Assembly (NCBI GenBank): GCA_964637705.1
Contig: CAZWVM010000010.1
Location: 1-34,379, forward strand
Direction: 5' to 3'
Source: CAZWVM01 sp964637705
GTDB taxonomy: Bacteria; UBA8481
Length of the DNA: 34,379 nt
Part shown: positions 22,326 to 31,681 of the stretch, piece after piece
Layout: each line of letters opens with the position of its first letter
How positions within the stretch are numbered: position 1 is the first letter of the stretch
Made by a program: the position numbers and the translations under genes
The notes under the pieces: generated by a model
The model's input: the letters and a program-made list of their open reading frames with translations, nothing else
The model's database searches: none
What the model was told of the DNA's origin: nothing

Positions 22326-24108
22326 ACCGTCGATACGTCAAAGCCAGCTCATCATGACCTTCGGCCCCGGCGCCATTGTCGATTTTCCGGCGGACGCGGC
22401 CATCATCTCCGGCACGGATTCCGATTCGTGGCGATACAGCAAGACAGCGCCCATTCCAGTAGTGTCCGAGTCGCGACTTCAGCAGAAGGTCGGTGAACTT
22501 CTCGGCAAGCCCGGAACTACTCTGCGCAAGCCGCCTCCTTCGGTCGAGGAGAATGGGTTCACTCCGGATATCGCCGCGTATCGCTTTCCGGAGTGGTTCA
22601 TCGTTCAGCACCTGGAGGAATCAAAGCAGGGGTATCGGTCCCGACGCCTGGTGCACAGAAACGACCTCGAGAACGGTCGCTTTCGCGGCGAGGGAGGCCG
22701 CAAGTACCAAGTAGTGCCGGTGCGCTTCGTCCGCGCCTGCCCGCGCGGCCACATCGGCGACATCGATTGGATCGCTTTCGTCCACGGTGCGGGATCCGCA
22801 TGTCGGCGCGAGTTGTTCCTCGAGGAGCGGGGCACGAGCGGCGATCTCGACTCGGTCTGGGTGCGATGCTCCTGCGGCCAAACGCGCGTCATGAGCCAGG
22901 CGGCGCGCATGGAACTACGGGCTCTGGGGTCCTGCGACGGCGCAAGGCCGTGGCTGGGACCACGCACAAAGGAGGCGTGCGGGAATCCCAATCGCTTGCT
23001 GATTCGGAGCGCCAGCAACGCTTACTTCCCGCAGCTCTTGGCCGTGATCTCGATTCCGGACGCGCTCGATGAGTTAGATAAGGCGGTGCGCGGACTCTGG
23101 GAGCAGTTCCTCTCCAATGTCACAACCCGCGCGGAGTTGGATTTCGTTCTCAAGATGCCGGCCGTCAATCAACAGCTCGAGGAGTTCACGCCTGATGCGG
23201 TCTGGACCTCCGTCCAGCGACTCCGCAGCGGTAGCGCCGCGGATACCCGCCCGGTCAAACTCGCCGAATACGAAGCCCTTTCTGACGCGAAGGAGGAAAT
23301 GGGTTCTGACGAGCCCGGCGGAGATTTTTACGCTCGTGCGTTGCCCTCGGTCCATTGGAAAGCGCCATGGATGGACTCGATCGAGCGTGTCGTCCTGGTG
23401 CATCGCCTGCGTGAGGTGATCGCTCAGGTCGGATTCACCCGCTTTGAGGCCGCAGGGCCCGACATCCAGGGCGAGCTCGACATCGCCGTCGAACGCGCCC
23501 CTCTTGGTATCGAGTCGACATGGGTGCCTGCCATCGAGAATCGTGGGGAGGGAATATTTCTTCAATTCAAGCCATCCTCAATCGACGCGTGGCTTGCGAG
23601 GAAGGAAGTCAAGGCGCGCGACACAGCCCTGCAGGTTGGATTTCAGCAATGGCTGGCGGAGCACGAAGGGAGTCGGCGCAAGTATCCCGGCCTGCCGTTC
23701 TATCTGCTCCACTCTCTCTCGCACATGCTTCTGACCGCCATCTCCCTCGACTGCGGATATCCGGCTTCGTCGATCAGAGAGCGCATTTACGCCATGCCCG
23801 GGCAATATGGAATCCTGCTACTTACCGGATCGTCGGATGCCGAGGGCACGCTCGGTGGTCTGATTGCTGAGGGGCGAAGAATCAAGCATCACTTTGAACG
23901 TGCCTTGGAGTTGGCCCGCCTCTGCTCCAACGATCCCGTCTGTTCCTTCCACGTGCCGGGTCCGCCTGATCAACAGCCGCTCCTCGGAAGCGCCTGCCAC
24001 GGATGCCTGCTGATATCGGAAACCTCGTGCGAACAGCGCAACGACTTTCTGGACCGTGCGTTGGTTGTCCCGACCGTCGAGAACCTCGGCGTCGAGTTCT
24101 TCAAGTAA
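22318..24108 (+). CDS. drmB: DISARM core protein DrmB (DUF1998)
   Basis: The 596-residue protein opens with RQSQLIMTFGPGAIVDFP, the characteristic DrmB start, and ends with a DUF1998 domain: YLLHSLSHMLL, GILLLTGSSDAEGTLGGL and the Cys-rich GSACHGCLLISETSCEQ (about 562-580). A second Cys cluster, RACPRGH and VRCSCGQ (about 139-186), suggests zinc binding. DrmB is the partner of DrmA in the DISARM core. Its ATG lies within the last codons of drmA (eight-base overlap), so translation is coupled. Nothing looks truncated; the length is usual for the family. Confidence 0.9.
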   Translation: MSKPSIRQSQLIMTFGPGAIVDFPADAAIISGTDSDSWRYSKTAPIPVVSESRLQQKVGELLGKPGTTLRKPPPSVEENGFTPDIAAYRFPEWFIVQHLEESKQGYRSRRLVHRNDLENGRFRGEGGRKYQVVPVRFVRACPRGHIGDIDWIAFVHGAGSACRRELFLEERGTSGDLDSVWVRCSCGQTRVMSQAARMELRALGSCDGARPWLGPRTKEACGNPNRLLIRSASNAYFPQLLAVISIPDALDELDKAVRGLWEQFLSNVTTRAELDFVLKMPAVNQQLEEFTPDAVWTSVQRLRSGSAADTRPVKLAEYEALSDAKEEMGSDEPGGDFYARALPSVHWKAPWMDSIERVVLVHRLREVIAQVGFTRFEAAGPDIQGELDIAVERAPLGIESTWVPAIENRGEGIFLQFKPSSIDAWLARKEVKARDTALQVGFQQWLAEHEGSRRKYPGLPFYLLHSLSHMLLTAISLDCGYPASSIRERIYAMPGQYGILLLTGSSDAEGTLGGLIAEGRRIKHHFERALELARLCSNDPVCSFHVPGPPDQQPLLGSACHGCLLISETSCEQRNDFLDRALVVPTVENLGVEFFK

Positions 24109-24112
24109 CGGC

Positions 24113-24925
24113 ATGTTCACGCCCCTGCATGCTCTCAGCACGGACGCGCTCAACACCCTGAGTTCGATGTTGAAGGACAACGCGAACGCGGCGGAGATCA
24201 GTCAGCGATCGCTCCAGATGGCTGTCGGCATTACCGCGTCCACCGATGTTGCCGCTATGCTCGAACGGTGTGCGGCCGAAGGCTGGACACCGGCACACGT
24301 AGCCAGCATCGCCGCTGAAATCGCCCGAGCGAGGAAGAACGCCACAAGCCCCGAACACCTCTTCGATCTCGTCCTCTCCGGCCCGGAGATCCCCGGCGTT
24401 CCCACGAGAGACACCGCCGCCGTGACGCATGAGCTGTTCGAGCAGGCCGAGGAGGAAGTGATCCTCGTCGGGTACGTAGTCTACCACGGCAAGAAGCTGT
24501 TCGAGCGCCTGTATCAGAAGATGATCGAGAATCCCAGGCTCCGTGTCTGGTTCTGCATGCACATCGAACGGAAGTGGAAGGACACAACACACGACTTCGA
24601 ACTCGTCAGGAAGTTCGCCGACAAGTTCACTCGAGAGGATTGGCCGTGGGAACCCCGGCCGCATGTCTACTACGACCCCAGATGCCTCTCGATGGATAGC
24701 ACCAAGCGCACGAGCCTCCACGCCAAGTGCGTGATCGTCGACCGCCGCGTCGCCCTCGTGACCTCCGCCAACTTCACCGAGGCCGCTCAGGCCCGCAACA
24801 TCGAGGCCGGCATCGTCATCAAGCACCCTCCCTTCGTCGAGCGCCTCGCCGAACACTTCGAAGGGTTGCGCGAAAGCTGCCTCAAGCCGGTCGAGGGTAT
24901 CGGTCCGCTTGTCGGAGGGGCTTGA
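24113..24925 (+). CDS. drmC: DISARM protein DrmC (phospholipase D-like nuclease)
   Basis: The 270-residue protein has one PLD-type HxK(x)4D motif, HAKCVIVD (His203, Lys205, Asp210), followed by TSANFTEAAQARNIEAG. This is the single-motif form usual for DrmC, which would need a dimer to build a full active site. The N-terminal 90 residues are helical. The start is the ATG at 24113, five bases after the drmB stop; an in-frame ATG at 24056 would overlap drmB and gives an unnatural Ser-rich leader. It closes the operon. In studied DISARM systems DrmC is the accessory, sometimes dispensable, member. Confidence 0.88.
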   Translation: MFTPLHALSTDALNTLSSMLKDNANAAEISQRSLQMAVGITASTDVAAMLERCAAEGWTPAHVASIAAEIARARKNATSPEHLFDLVLSGPEIPGVPTRDTAAVTHELFEQAEEEVILVGYVVYHGKKLFERLYQKMIENPRLRVWFCMHIERKWKDTTHDFELVRKFADKFTREDWPWEPRPHVYYDPRCLSMDSTKRTSLHAKCVIVDRRVALVTSANFTEAAQARNIEAGIVIKHPPFVERLAEHFEGLRESCLKPVEGIGPLVGGA

Positions 24926-24990
24926 GTGAGATGCGACACTTCGTCTGCGGCGCGGTCTGCTCTATCAACTATTATATGAGCATTGAGACG

Positions 24991-25032
24991 TAATCTGTTA
25001 GCATAGCGGCTTCTCCATCGCCTCACAGATTA
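24991..25032. repeat. 8-bp inverted repeat after the DISARM operon
   Basis: TAATCTGT (24991-24998) and ACAGATTA (25025-25032) are perfect arms around 26 bases. They lie in the AT-rich gap after drmC. The structure could be a weak terminator, though no U-tract follows, or an operator for the next gene. Confidence 0.4.
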
Positions 25033-25120
25033 ATATGGTCCTTCGGCTATCAATTCGCCCATTTATGAAAATAGTCACTCGCCCTGTCTTCCGCCATAAT
25101 CCCCCCAACGGAGGGAACTC

Positions 25121-25297
25121 ATGAAGAACGTCGAAATGCAGGTCGAGGGGAACATCCTGACGGTGAAGGTGGATCTCTCGAAGTCGTTCGGGCCGTCGTC
25201 GTCGGGGAAGACGATCATCATCGCCTCGACGGAGGGCAACGTTGCGTTGCCGGACAGGGAAGAGAAGATCGGGCTCAACGTCTACCGGAAGAAGTAG
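25121..25297 (+). CDS. Conserved small protein, 58 residues
   Basis: The frame encodes MKNVEMQVEGNILTVKVDLS, then FGPSSSGKTIIIASTEGN, and ends in IGLNVYRKK. I recognise this as a widespread conserved small protein of unknown function; from memory, relatives share the GPSSSGKT and IGLNVYKK segments. SSSGKT resembles a P-loop but is too small a context to be a nucleotide-binding fold. Beta-strand-like alternation (NILTVKVDL, KTIIIAS) suggests a compact beta protein. GGAGGG lies six bases before the ATG. It is followed after 60 bases by the addB-like gene on the same strand. No membrane segment or signal peptide is seen. Confidence 0.8.
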   Translation: MKNVEMQVEGNILTVKVDLSKSFGPSSSGKTIIIASTEGNVALPDREEKIGLNVYRKK

Positions 25298-25357
25298 GCG
25301 CGCAGGGCGAGAGGTGGGCTGCATGACGCGGCAACCTGTATATCGCGTGAGGCTCCC

Positions 25358-28168
25358 ATGCCTCTGACCCGCGTTGCGCTCGGGCGCGGGCCGGCCCTGC
25401 GGGCGGCCGCGGCCTGGCTGCGCGAGCGGCACGGGCGGGCCCGGCGGCTCGACCTCCGCTCGCTCGTCGTTGCCACGCCCGGGGCGCGGGCCGGGCGGCG
25501 GCTCGCCGAGCTCCTCGCCGAGGGCGGGGGCTTCGTCGCGCTCCCCACGCCCACCACGCCGGGTGGACTGCCCGAGAAGCTCCTCGTCATCGAGCGCGCC
25601 ACGGCCGGCGATCTCGCCGCGACGCTCGCGCGCGTGGCCGCCCTGCGCGCGGCGCCCAAGAAGGACTTTGCGGCGGTCTTCGCCTCCTTCGCCTCCGGCA
25701 CCCGCGCCGATGGGGACTGGTTCCAGCTCGGGCACGAGATCCAGGAGCTCCACGCCACCCTCTCCGCCGCCTGCCTCACCTTCGCCGGGGTCGCGGAGAC
25801 GGCGCGCGGGATCGCCGACCCCGCGCCCTGGCGGCTCCTCGCGCGCGTCCAGGCCGAGTACGAACGCCTCCTCGCCGCGTGCGGTCTCGTCGACCGCCAC
25901 GCCGCGCGCCTCGAGGCGCTCGCGGTCGGGCGCTTTCGCTCCGGCTTCGACCTCGTCCTCGTTGCGACCGCCGACCTCGCCCCGCTCGCGCGCCGCGCCA
26001 TCGAGGGATTCTCGGCCTCGGCCCGCGTGACCGCGCTCGTCCACGCCGACGAGGGCGAGCTCGACCTCTTCGACGCCCTCGGTTGTTTCATCCCCGCCCG
26101 GTGGCTCGAAAAACGCGTCGTCGTCCCGGACGATTCGCTCCTCGTCGCGGAGCGCCCGCGCGACCAGGCCGCCGCGCTCATCCGCCGCCTCGCCTCCCTC
26201 GGCGCCGTCCCGCCCGACTCCATCACCGTCGGCGTCGGGAACGAATCGGACATGGCGCTCATCGAGCGCGAGCTGACCGTCGCCGGCGCGGCGGCGCGGC
26301 CCGCGACCGGCCGCCCCCTCGACCTCTCGCGGCCCGGCCTCCTCCTCGCGGCCTTCGAGGATCTCCTCGTCGAGCGCTCCTTCGAGTCGCTCTCCGCGCT
26401 CGTCCGGCACCCGGATGTCGAGGCCTTCCTCGCGCGCGCCTCCTCCGGCTCACCCGCCGCGCTCCTCGATGAATACCGCCTCCTCGTCCTGCCTCGCTCC
26501 TTCTCCGAGCCCTGGGTCGATCCGCCCGGCAAGGGCGGGGGAAAGAACCCGGTCGGCACGCGGCTCAGGAAGATGCTCGAACCGCTCCTCGGGCTCGTCC
26601 CCGCGGACGCGGAGAAGAAGAGGCCGCTTGGCCGCTGGACCGACGCGATCCTCGAGATCCTCCGCGCGATCTACGCGCCCCTCTCCCTCGACCCCGAGAC
26701 GGCGGAGAGCCTCGAGTCGGTCATCGCCCTCGCGCGCGAACCGGCCGCCGCGTCCGGATCCGCGCCCGAGTTCGCCGCCGACCTCCGCACCGCCCTCGCG
26801 ATCCTCCTCGACCGCGCCCGGCGCCTCGAGACGCCGCGGCCCGCCGGGGGCGCCGCGATCGAGCTCTTGAACTGGCTCGAACTGCCGCTCGACGACGCCG
26901 AGCATCTCGTCATCACCGGCTTCAACGAGAACTCCATACCGGCCCGCGCGCCCGAGGACCCCTTCCTCTCCGTCCCGCTCCGCTCCGCGCTCGGCCTCCC
27001 GGGCCGCGAGGAACGCCTCGCGCGCGACGTGATGATCCTCCACGCGATCCTCTCGAGCCGCGCCCGCGTCACGATCATCGCCGGCCGGCGCACCGAGGAG
27101 GGCGAGCCGCTCGCGCCGAGCCGCCTCCTTCTCCTCGACGACGACGCGACGCCCGCCCGGCTCGACCGCTTCTTCGCCCGCTCCGAGCCTCCGGCCGCGC
27201 CGCTCTTCGCGCCGCGGCCGATCATGGCTCTCGAGATCCCCTTGCCCGCGCCCCGGCCCGAACCCCGCGACGAGGCCGTGAGCCGGCTCCACGTCACGGC
27301 CTTCAAGCGGTTCCTCGCCTGTCCCTACACCTTCCACCTCGAGCACGTCCTGAAGCTCGCGGCCGCGCCGGAGCCCGGGGCCGAGATCGATCACCGCGAC
27401 TTCGGGATCCTCATCCACGAGATCCTCGCGCGCTTCGGCCGCGACGAGGCGGCCCGGCGGCTCGAGGACCCGGGGGCGATCGAGCGGTACCTCGCGGGCG
27501 AACTCGAGCGGGAGATGAGGGCGCGGTTCGGGCGGACGCCGCGCGCCACGCTCCGCCTGCAGGCCGCGATGATCCGCCGCCGCCTCGCGGGCTTCGCGCG
27601 GTGGCAGGCCGATGAGACGCGGGCCGGGTGGCGCATCGAGGCGGTCGAGAAGGATCTCGAGGTCGAGCGCGTCGTCGACGGGACGCCGTTCCTCGTCTTC
27701 GGCCGCATCGACCGGATCGAGCGGCGGGGCGCGGAGGTGCGCGTCCTCGACTACAAGACCTTCACGTCGCCGAAGACGCCGGAGCAGACGCACGTGGAGA
27801 AGCGACCCGACGGCGGCCTCCGCTGGGTCGATCTCCAGCTGCCGCTCTATCGGCACCTCGCGGCGAAGGAGTGGAAGGAAGCGGAGATCGGTCTCGGGTT
27901 CGTCGTCCTCCCGAGCCAGGGCTCGGAGACCGGCGCCCGGATGGCGCACTGGAGCGAGGAGGACCTGGCGACGGCGGACGCGGCGGCGGACGAGGTGATC
28001 CGCGACGTGCGGGCGGGACGCTTCTGGCCGCCGAGCGCGGTCGAGAAGGTCGAGGCGGAGAAGATGGACGCCTTCGGCCGGATCCGGATGGATGCCTACA
28101 TCGATCGCGCGGGCGTGATCGCGCGGGGGGTCGGACCGGCGTCGGGAAAGAGAAAGAACCCGTCATGA
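25358..28168 (+). CDS. AddB-like PD-(D/E)XK nuclease subunit
   Basis: This 936-residue protein has the AddB/RexB layout: a helicase-like but degenerate N-terminal part and a C-terminal PD-(D/E)XK nuclease domain, with GRIDRIERRG (about 780) and VLDYKT (about 795) as the catalytic Asp and Asp-x-Lys. With the next gene it would form the AddAB double-strand-break end-processing complex that feeds RecA. The position is AddB-like, but the expected N-terminal Walker A is missing (GRGPALRAA where GxxGxGKT is usual). The Cys set of the AddB iron-sulphur site is also absent: only the Cys of FLACPY precedes the nuclease, and no Cys cluster follows. Its stop overlaps the addA-like start as ATGA. The distance from classical AddB is why I give no symbol. 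Confidence 0.8.
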   Translation: MPLTRVALGRGPALRAAAAWLRERHGRARRLDLRSLVVATPGARAGRRLAELLAEGGGFVALPTPTTPGGLPEKLLVIERATAGDLAATLARVAALRAAPKKDFAAVFASFASGTRADGDWFQLGHEIQELHATLSAACLTFAGVAETARGIADPAPWRLLARVQAEYERLLAACGLVDRHAARLEALAVGRFRSGFDLVLVATADLAPLARRAIEGFSASARVTALVHADEGELDLFDALGCFIPARWLEKRVVVPDDSLLVAERPRDQAAALIRRLASLGAVPPDSITVGVGNESDMALIERELTVAGAAARPATGRPLDLSRPGLLLAAFEDLLVERSFESLSALVRHPDVEAFLARASSGSPAALLDEYRLLVLPRSFSEPWVDPPGKGGGKNPVGTRLRKMLEPLLGLVPADAEKKRPLGRWTDAILEILRAIYAPLSLDPETAESLESVIALAREPAAASGSAPEFAADLRTALAILLDRARRLETPRPAGGAAIELLNWLELPLDDAEHLVITGFNENSIPARAPEDPFLSVPLRSALGLPGREERLARDVMILHAILSSRARVTIIAGRRTEEGEPLAPSRLLLLDDDATPARLDRFFARSEPPAAPLFAPRPIMALEIPLPAPRPEPRDEAVSRLHVTAFKRFLACPYTFHLEHVLKLAAAPEPGAEIDHRDFGILIHEILARFGRDEAARRLEDPGAIERYLAGELEREMRARFGRTPRATLRLQAAMIRRRLAGFARWQADETRAGWRIEAVEKDLEVERVVDGTPFLVFGRIDRIERRGAEVRVLDYKTFTSPKTPEQTHVEKRPDGGLRWVDLQLPLYRHLAAKEWKEAEIGLGFVVLPSQGSETGARMAHWSEEDLATADAAADEVIRDVRAGRFWPPSAVEKVEAEKMDAFGRIRMDAYIDRAGVIARGVGPASGKRKNPS

Positions 28169-31100
28169 CGAGGCTTCCGCGCTACAGCATCATCAAGGCC
28201 TCGGCCGGGTCGGGCAAGACCTACCGCCTGAGCGGGCAGTACATCCGCCTGCTCGCCGAGGGCGCGGCGCCGGAGACGATCCTCGCCACGACCTTCACGC
28301 GCATGGCCGCGGCCGAGATCCTCGACCGGATCCTGAAGCGCCTCGCGCGCGGCGCGCTGGACGAGGCGAGCGCGCGGAAGCTCGGCGCGGAGATCGGGCT
28401 CGAGAGCTTCCCGTGCTCCGCCGCCCGCTCGATCCTCGCGCGCCTCTGCCGCTCCCTCGACCTTGTCCAGGTCGCGACCCTCGACAGCTTCTTCGGCCGG
28501 CTCGCGCGGCCCCTGCGCCACGTCATCGGCCTCCCGCGCGAACCGCGGATGACGGACGACCGGTCGAGCGAGGCGGTGCGGCTGCGGGGGCGCGCCTTCG
28601 AGGAGGCGCTGGAGCGCGAGGACCCGGCGCGCGCCGAGAGCCTGCTCGCGGAGCTCTTCGGTTCGAAGGCCCACGCGCTCGTCTCGGAGCTTTCCGGCGA
28701 GGCGCTGGGCGAGGCCTACGAGCTCTTCCGCGAGACGGAGGCCCGGGCGTGGAGCGTGCCGGTGCCCGCGACGCGGCTCGAGCCGGCGCGCTTCGACGCG
28801 CTCGTCGCGAAGCTGCGCGCGGCGGCACTCGCGCAGGAGTCGAAGAGCCACGCGAAGGCGATGGCCGACGACGCGGATCGGCTCGCGGCAGGCGACTGGG
28901 GCCCGGCGCTCGAGAAGGGGCTCGTGAAGGTCGTGGCCGCGGGCGGCACGCAGTACCAGAAGCGGGAGATCGATCCGGCGATCCGCGAGGAGATCTACAA
29001 GCCGCTCGTCGGGCACGTGCGCGCCTCGGTGGCCGCCGCGCTCCACGCCCGCGTCACCGCGGCGCGGCAGCTCCTCGAGGCGCTCCACGAGGTCTTCCTG
29101 CGGATGAGAGGGGAGGCGGGGGTCGCCTTCTACTCCGACATCCCGCACGCGCTCCGCGCGGTGATCTCGGCGCGGCCCGAGGTGCTTCTCGATCACTTCG
29201 GCGCGGTGACCCACGTCCTCTTCGACGAGTTCCAGGACGTGAGCGGGCCGCAGTACCGGATCCTGGGGCCGCTCGCGAAGCGCGCGCGCGCGGAGGCGGA
29301 GATGGAGCGCGGCTCGCTCTTCGCCGTCGGCGACGTGAAGCAGAGCATCTACGGCTGGCGCGGCGGCCTGCCGCGCATCTTCGAGCACCTCGCGACGGAT
29401 CTCTCGATCCCGGCGGACGCGATCACCGGCGAGGCGGTCAACTACCGCTCGGCGCCGGTGGTCCTGGCGGCGGTGAACCGGCTCTTCGCGCGGCTCGCTT
29501 CGAATCCCGCGCTCGCCCAGGCGGGGGAGGCGGCCGCGCGGTGGGGCGCGCGTTTCAAGGCGCACGAGGCCTGCGAGGAGAACCGGTCGCTGGGCGGATA
29601 CGTCTCTCTCGCCACGGCGCCGGCCGAGGCGGGCGACGAGGAGGGCGAGGAAGGAGAGGGCGGCGACGAGTCCGGCGCGAGCACGCTCCTCCGCGCCGCG
29701 GCCCGGCTCGTCGAGGAGACGCTCGCGCGGGATCCGGCCCGCGAGATCGCGGTGATCTGCCGGACGAACGAATCCTGCCGGACGGTGGCGACGCTCCTGA
29801 AGAACCGCGGCATCGTCGCGACGAACGAGAAGGGGATCATGCTGGGCGACGACCCGGTCGTGGGACTGGTCCTCTCCGCGCTGGAGCTGGCGGACCACCC
29901 GCGCTCGACCGCCGCGGCCTTCCATCTCCTCCACTCCCCGCTCGCCCGGCCGCTCGGGCTCGATTCGCTCGAGCCGGCGCGGTGCGGCGAGGTCTCGCTG
30001 GCCCTGCGCCGCCGCTTCGCGTCGGAGGGCTACGCGGCCGCGTTGAAGGGCTTCGCCGAGGTGCTCGCGGAGTCCTGCGACGCGGGGAGCGTCGCGAGGC
30101 TCGAGCGGCTCCTGCGGCTGGCGGAGACCGCGGGCGCGGAGGAGCTGCTGCGGCCCATGCTCTTCGCGGAGCGGATCCGCACGACGACGGTGCCGGTCTC
30201 GGAGAGCTCGGCCGTGGTCGTGACGACGATCCACGGCGCGAAGGGGCGCGAGTACGAGATGGTGATCTACCCGGCGCGGGCGAACGAGCTGATCGGCTCG
30301 GTCTCGCGCCGCGCCTTCATCCTCGGGCGCAACCCCGCCACCGACGAGATCGAGGCGGTGTACCCGCGGCCGACGATGAAGCAGAGGCCGGCGCTGCCGG
30401 AGCTGGACGCGGCCTGCATCGAGGAGGAGACGCGGCAGGCGGAGGAGGATCTCTGCACGGTCTACGTCGCGATGACGCGCGCGAAGCGGGAGCTGAGGAT
30501 CCTGGTGCCGGCACTTGTCATGGGGAAGGAGAAGCCGAGCACGAAGGGACTCTCCAACCCCTCGGTCGCGACGCTCTTGCGGAGCGGATTGAAGGACGAG
30601 GGATGCGACGAGGGATACAAGGGCGGAGAGGTTCTCCACGCGGCGGGCTCGGAGGATTGGTGGAAGCGCCGGGCGCGCGCGGCGGCGCCCGGGGTGGGCG
30701 CGCCCGTGAGGCTGGATGCGCTCAAGGGCAGCGCAGCCGCGGGCAGCACAGCCGCAGGCGGCTCAGCCGCGGGCAGCGCAGCCGCTGGCGGCGCGGCGCC
30801 GACGCGGATGCGGCCGAGGATCTCGCCCTCGCGCCTGCACGGCCCGGGCTCGGTGGAGGCGGCGCGGCTCTTCGACGCGGCGAGCTCGGCCGCGGCCCTG
30901 CGCGGCACCGTGCTCCACGAGTGGTTCTCGCGGATCGAGTGGCTCTCGGGCGAGGAGCCGGCGCCGGGCGGCGGCGAGAGGGCGGCGATCGCGCGGCAGG
31001 TGGAGCCGTCGCTCTCGGACGAGGCGATCGCGGAGATGGAGAAGGCCTTCCGGGCGGCGCTCGGGCGCGCGGAGGTGAAGGCGATCCTGGCGCGGCCCGG

Positions 31101-31401
31101 CGGCGAGGTGGAGGTCCTGCCGGAACTCCCGTTCGCGGTGACGCTCGGTGAGCGCTTCGTCTCGGGGCGGTTCGACCGGGTGGTGATCGAGGGAAGCCTC
31201 GACGCGCCGCGCTCGGCGACGATCTACGACTACAAGACCGACGACGTCTCGGGCGAGGCCATCGGGAAGCGCGCCGCGGATTACCGGCCCCAGGTGGAGG
31301 AGTATCGGCGGGCTCTCGCGGCGATCCTGGGCCTGGCGCCGGAGCGGATCAAGGCGGCGCTGGTCTTCACGACCCCGGGCCGAGTGGTGGAGGTGGGATA
31401 G
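28165..31401 (+). CDS. addA: AddA-like UvrD/REP helicase-nuclease
   Basis: This 1078-residue SF1A helicase carries Walker A ASAGSGKT (12-19), motif II FDEFQD (about 353-358), GDVKQSIYGWRGG, VVTTIHGAKGREYE and VYVAMTRAKRE, with a C-terminal PD-(D/E)XK nuclease (GRFDRV at about 1001 and YDYKTD at about 1020). That is the AddA order, and the length is usual. It unwinds and degrades broken DNA ends in recombinational repair and also destroys linear phage DNA. The ATG at 28165 overlaps the addB-like stop; the same frame is open far upstream inside addB, but only by GC-rich chance. Between helicase and nuclease lies a Gly/Ser/Ala linker built from five 15-base repeats. The REP-like cluster follows two bases after the stop. 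Confidence 0.88.
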   Translation: MTRLPRYSIIKASAGSGKTYRLSGQYIRLLAEGAAPETILATTFTRMAAAEILDRILKRLARGALDEASARKLGAEIGLESFPCSAARSILARLCRSLDLVQVATLDSFFGRLARPLRHVIGLPREPRMTDDRSSEAVRLRGRAFEEALEREDPARAESLLAELFGSKAHALVSELSGEALGEAYELFRETEARAWSVPVPATRLEPARFDALVAKLRAAALAQESKSHAKAMADDADRLAAGDWGPALEKGLVKVVAAGGTQYQKREIDPAIREEIYKPLVGHVRASVAAALHARVTAARQLLEALHEVFLRMRGEAGVAFYSDIPHALRAVISARPEVLLDHFGAVTHVLFDEFQDVSGPQYRILGPLAKRARAEAEMERGSLFAVGDVKQSIYGWRGGLPRIFEHLATDLSIPADAITGEAVNYRSAPVVLAAVNRLFARLASNPALAQAGEAAARWGARFKAHEACEENRSLGGYVSLATAPAEAGDEEGEEGEGGDESGASTLLRAAARLVEETLARDPAREIAVICRTNESCRTVATLLKNRGIVATNEKGIMLGDDPVVGLVLSALELADHPRSTAAAFHLLHSPLARPLGLDSLEPARCGEVSLALRRRFASEGYAAALKGFAEVLAESCDAGSVARLERLLRLAETAGAEELLRPMLFAERIRTTTVPVSESSAVVVTTIHGAKGREYEMVIYPARANELIGSVSRRAFILGRNPATDEIEAVYPRPTMKQRPALPELDAACIEEETRQAEEDLCTVYVAMTRAKRELRILVPALVMGKEKPSTKGLSNPSVATLLRSGLKDEGCDEGYKGGEVLHAAGSEDWWKRRARAAAPGVGAPVRLDALKGSAAAGSTAAGGSAAGSAAAGGAAPTRMRPRISPSRLHGPGSVEAARLFDAASSAAALRGTVLHEWFSRIEWLSGEEPAPGGGERAAIARQVEPSLSDEAIAEMEKAFRAALGRAEVKAILARPGGEVEVLPELPFAVTLGERFVSGRFDRVVIEGSLDAPRSATIYDYKTDDVSGEAIGKRAADYRPQVEEYRRALAAILGLAPERIKAALVFTTPGRVVEVG
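30727..30801 (+). repeat. Five tandem 15-bp repeats in addA
   Basis: Units beginning GGCAGCGCAGCCGCG follow one another five times, the last one degenerate, and encode a five-residue Gly-Ser-Ala-Ala-Ala type linker before the nuclease domain. Because 15 is a multiple of three, gain or loss of units would change linker length without a frameshift. Confidence 0.8.
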
Positions 31402-31403
31402 GG

Positions 31404-31578
31404 CCGGTGTCAGGCAGCTACATCCCTACATCTGCGGAGGGAGAAGCGGTGTCAGGCAATTACATACGTACAGCTGCACACGGAAAAATCGTCACGGCTT
31501 GAACCCCTGCATAATGGGTCATTCGGTATCCGATGTCCCAATGTAAGCATGTAATTGCCTGACACCGGTGCTTCTCCC
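31404..31578. repeat. REP-like repeat cluster: two direct copies and one inverted copy
   Basis: The core CGGTGTCAGGCA appears at 31405 and 31448 in the plus direction, each followed by a related TACAT and TACA tail. An inverted copy (TGCCTGACACCG) lies around 31556-31567. The second and third copies form a long imperfect inverted repeat: GAGAAGC-GGTGTCAGGCAATTACAT against its complement, about 70 bases apart. The cluster starts two bases after the addA stop and fills most of the 280 bases before the DEAD-box gene. Palindromic intergenic repeats of this type are usually REP elements mobilised by an IS200-like REP transposase, but no transposase is present here. Confidence 0.65.
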
Positions 31579-31681
31579 GGTGTATGATGGTTTCTCCGCA
31601 CCGCACTCATCCTGCCGTTCGGCCGGGAGTCTCTCCTCATAGGAACCGGCTCTCAAATTCAACAGGGAGTAATCAAACTCA

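Noticed and set aside
27628..28164. In-frame extension of addA upstream into addB
   Set aside because: The extension is Arg/Gly-rich chance sequence in the wrong frame of a clear nuclease domain, and the ATG at 28165 with ATGA coupling gives the normal AddA N-terminus.
28096..30639. An 847-codon open frame antisense to addA, and similar long antisense frames over drmD, drmMI and addB
   Set aside because: The opposite strand carries complete helicase and nuclease motifs. The antisense products are Arg/Leu/Glu-rich with no domain, as expected from GC-rich third positions.
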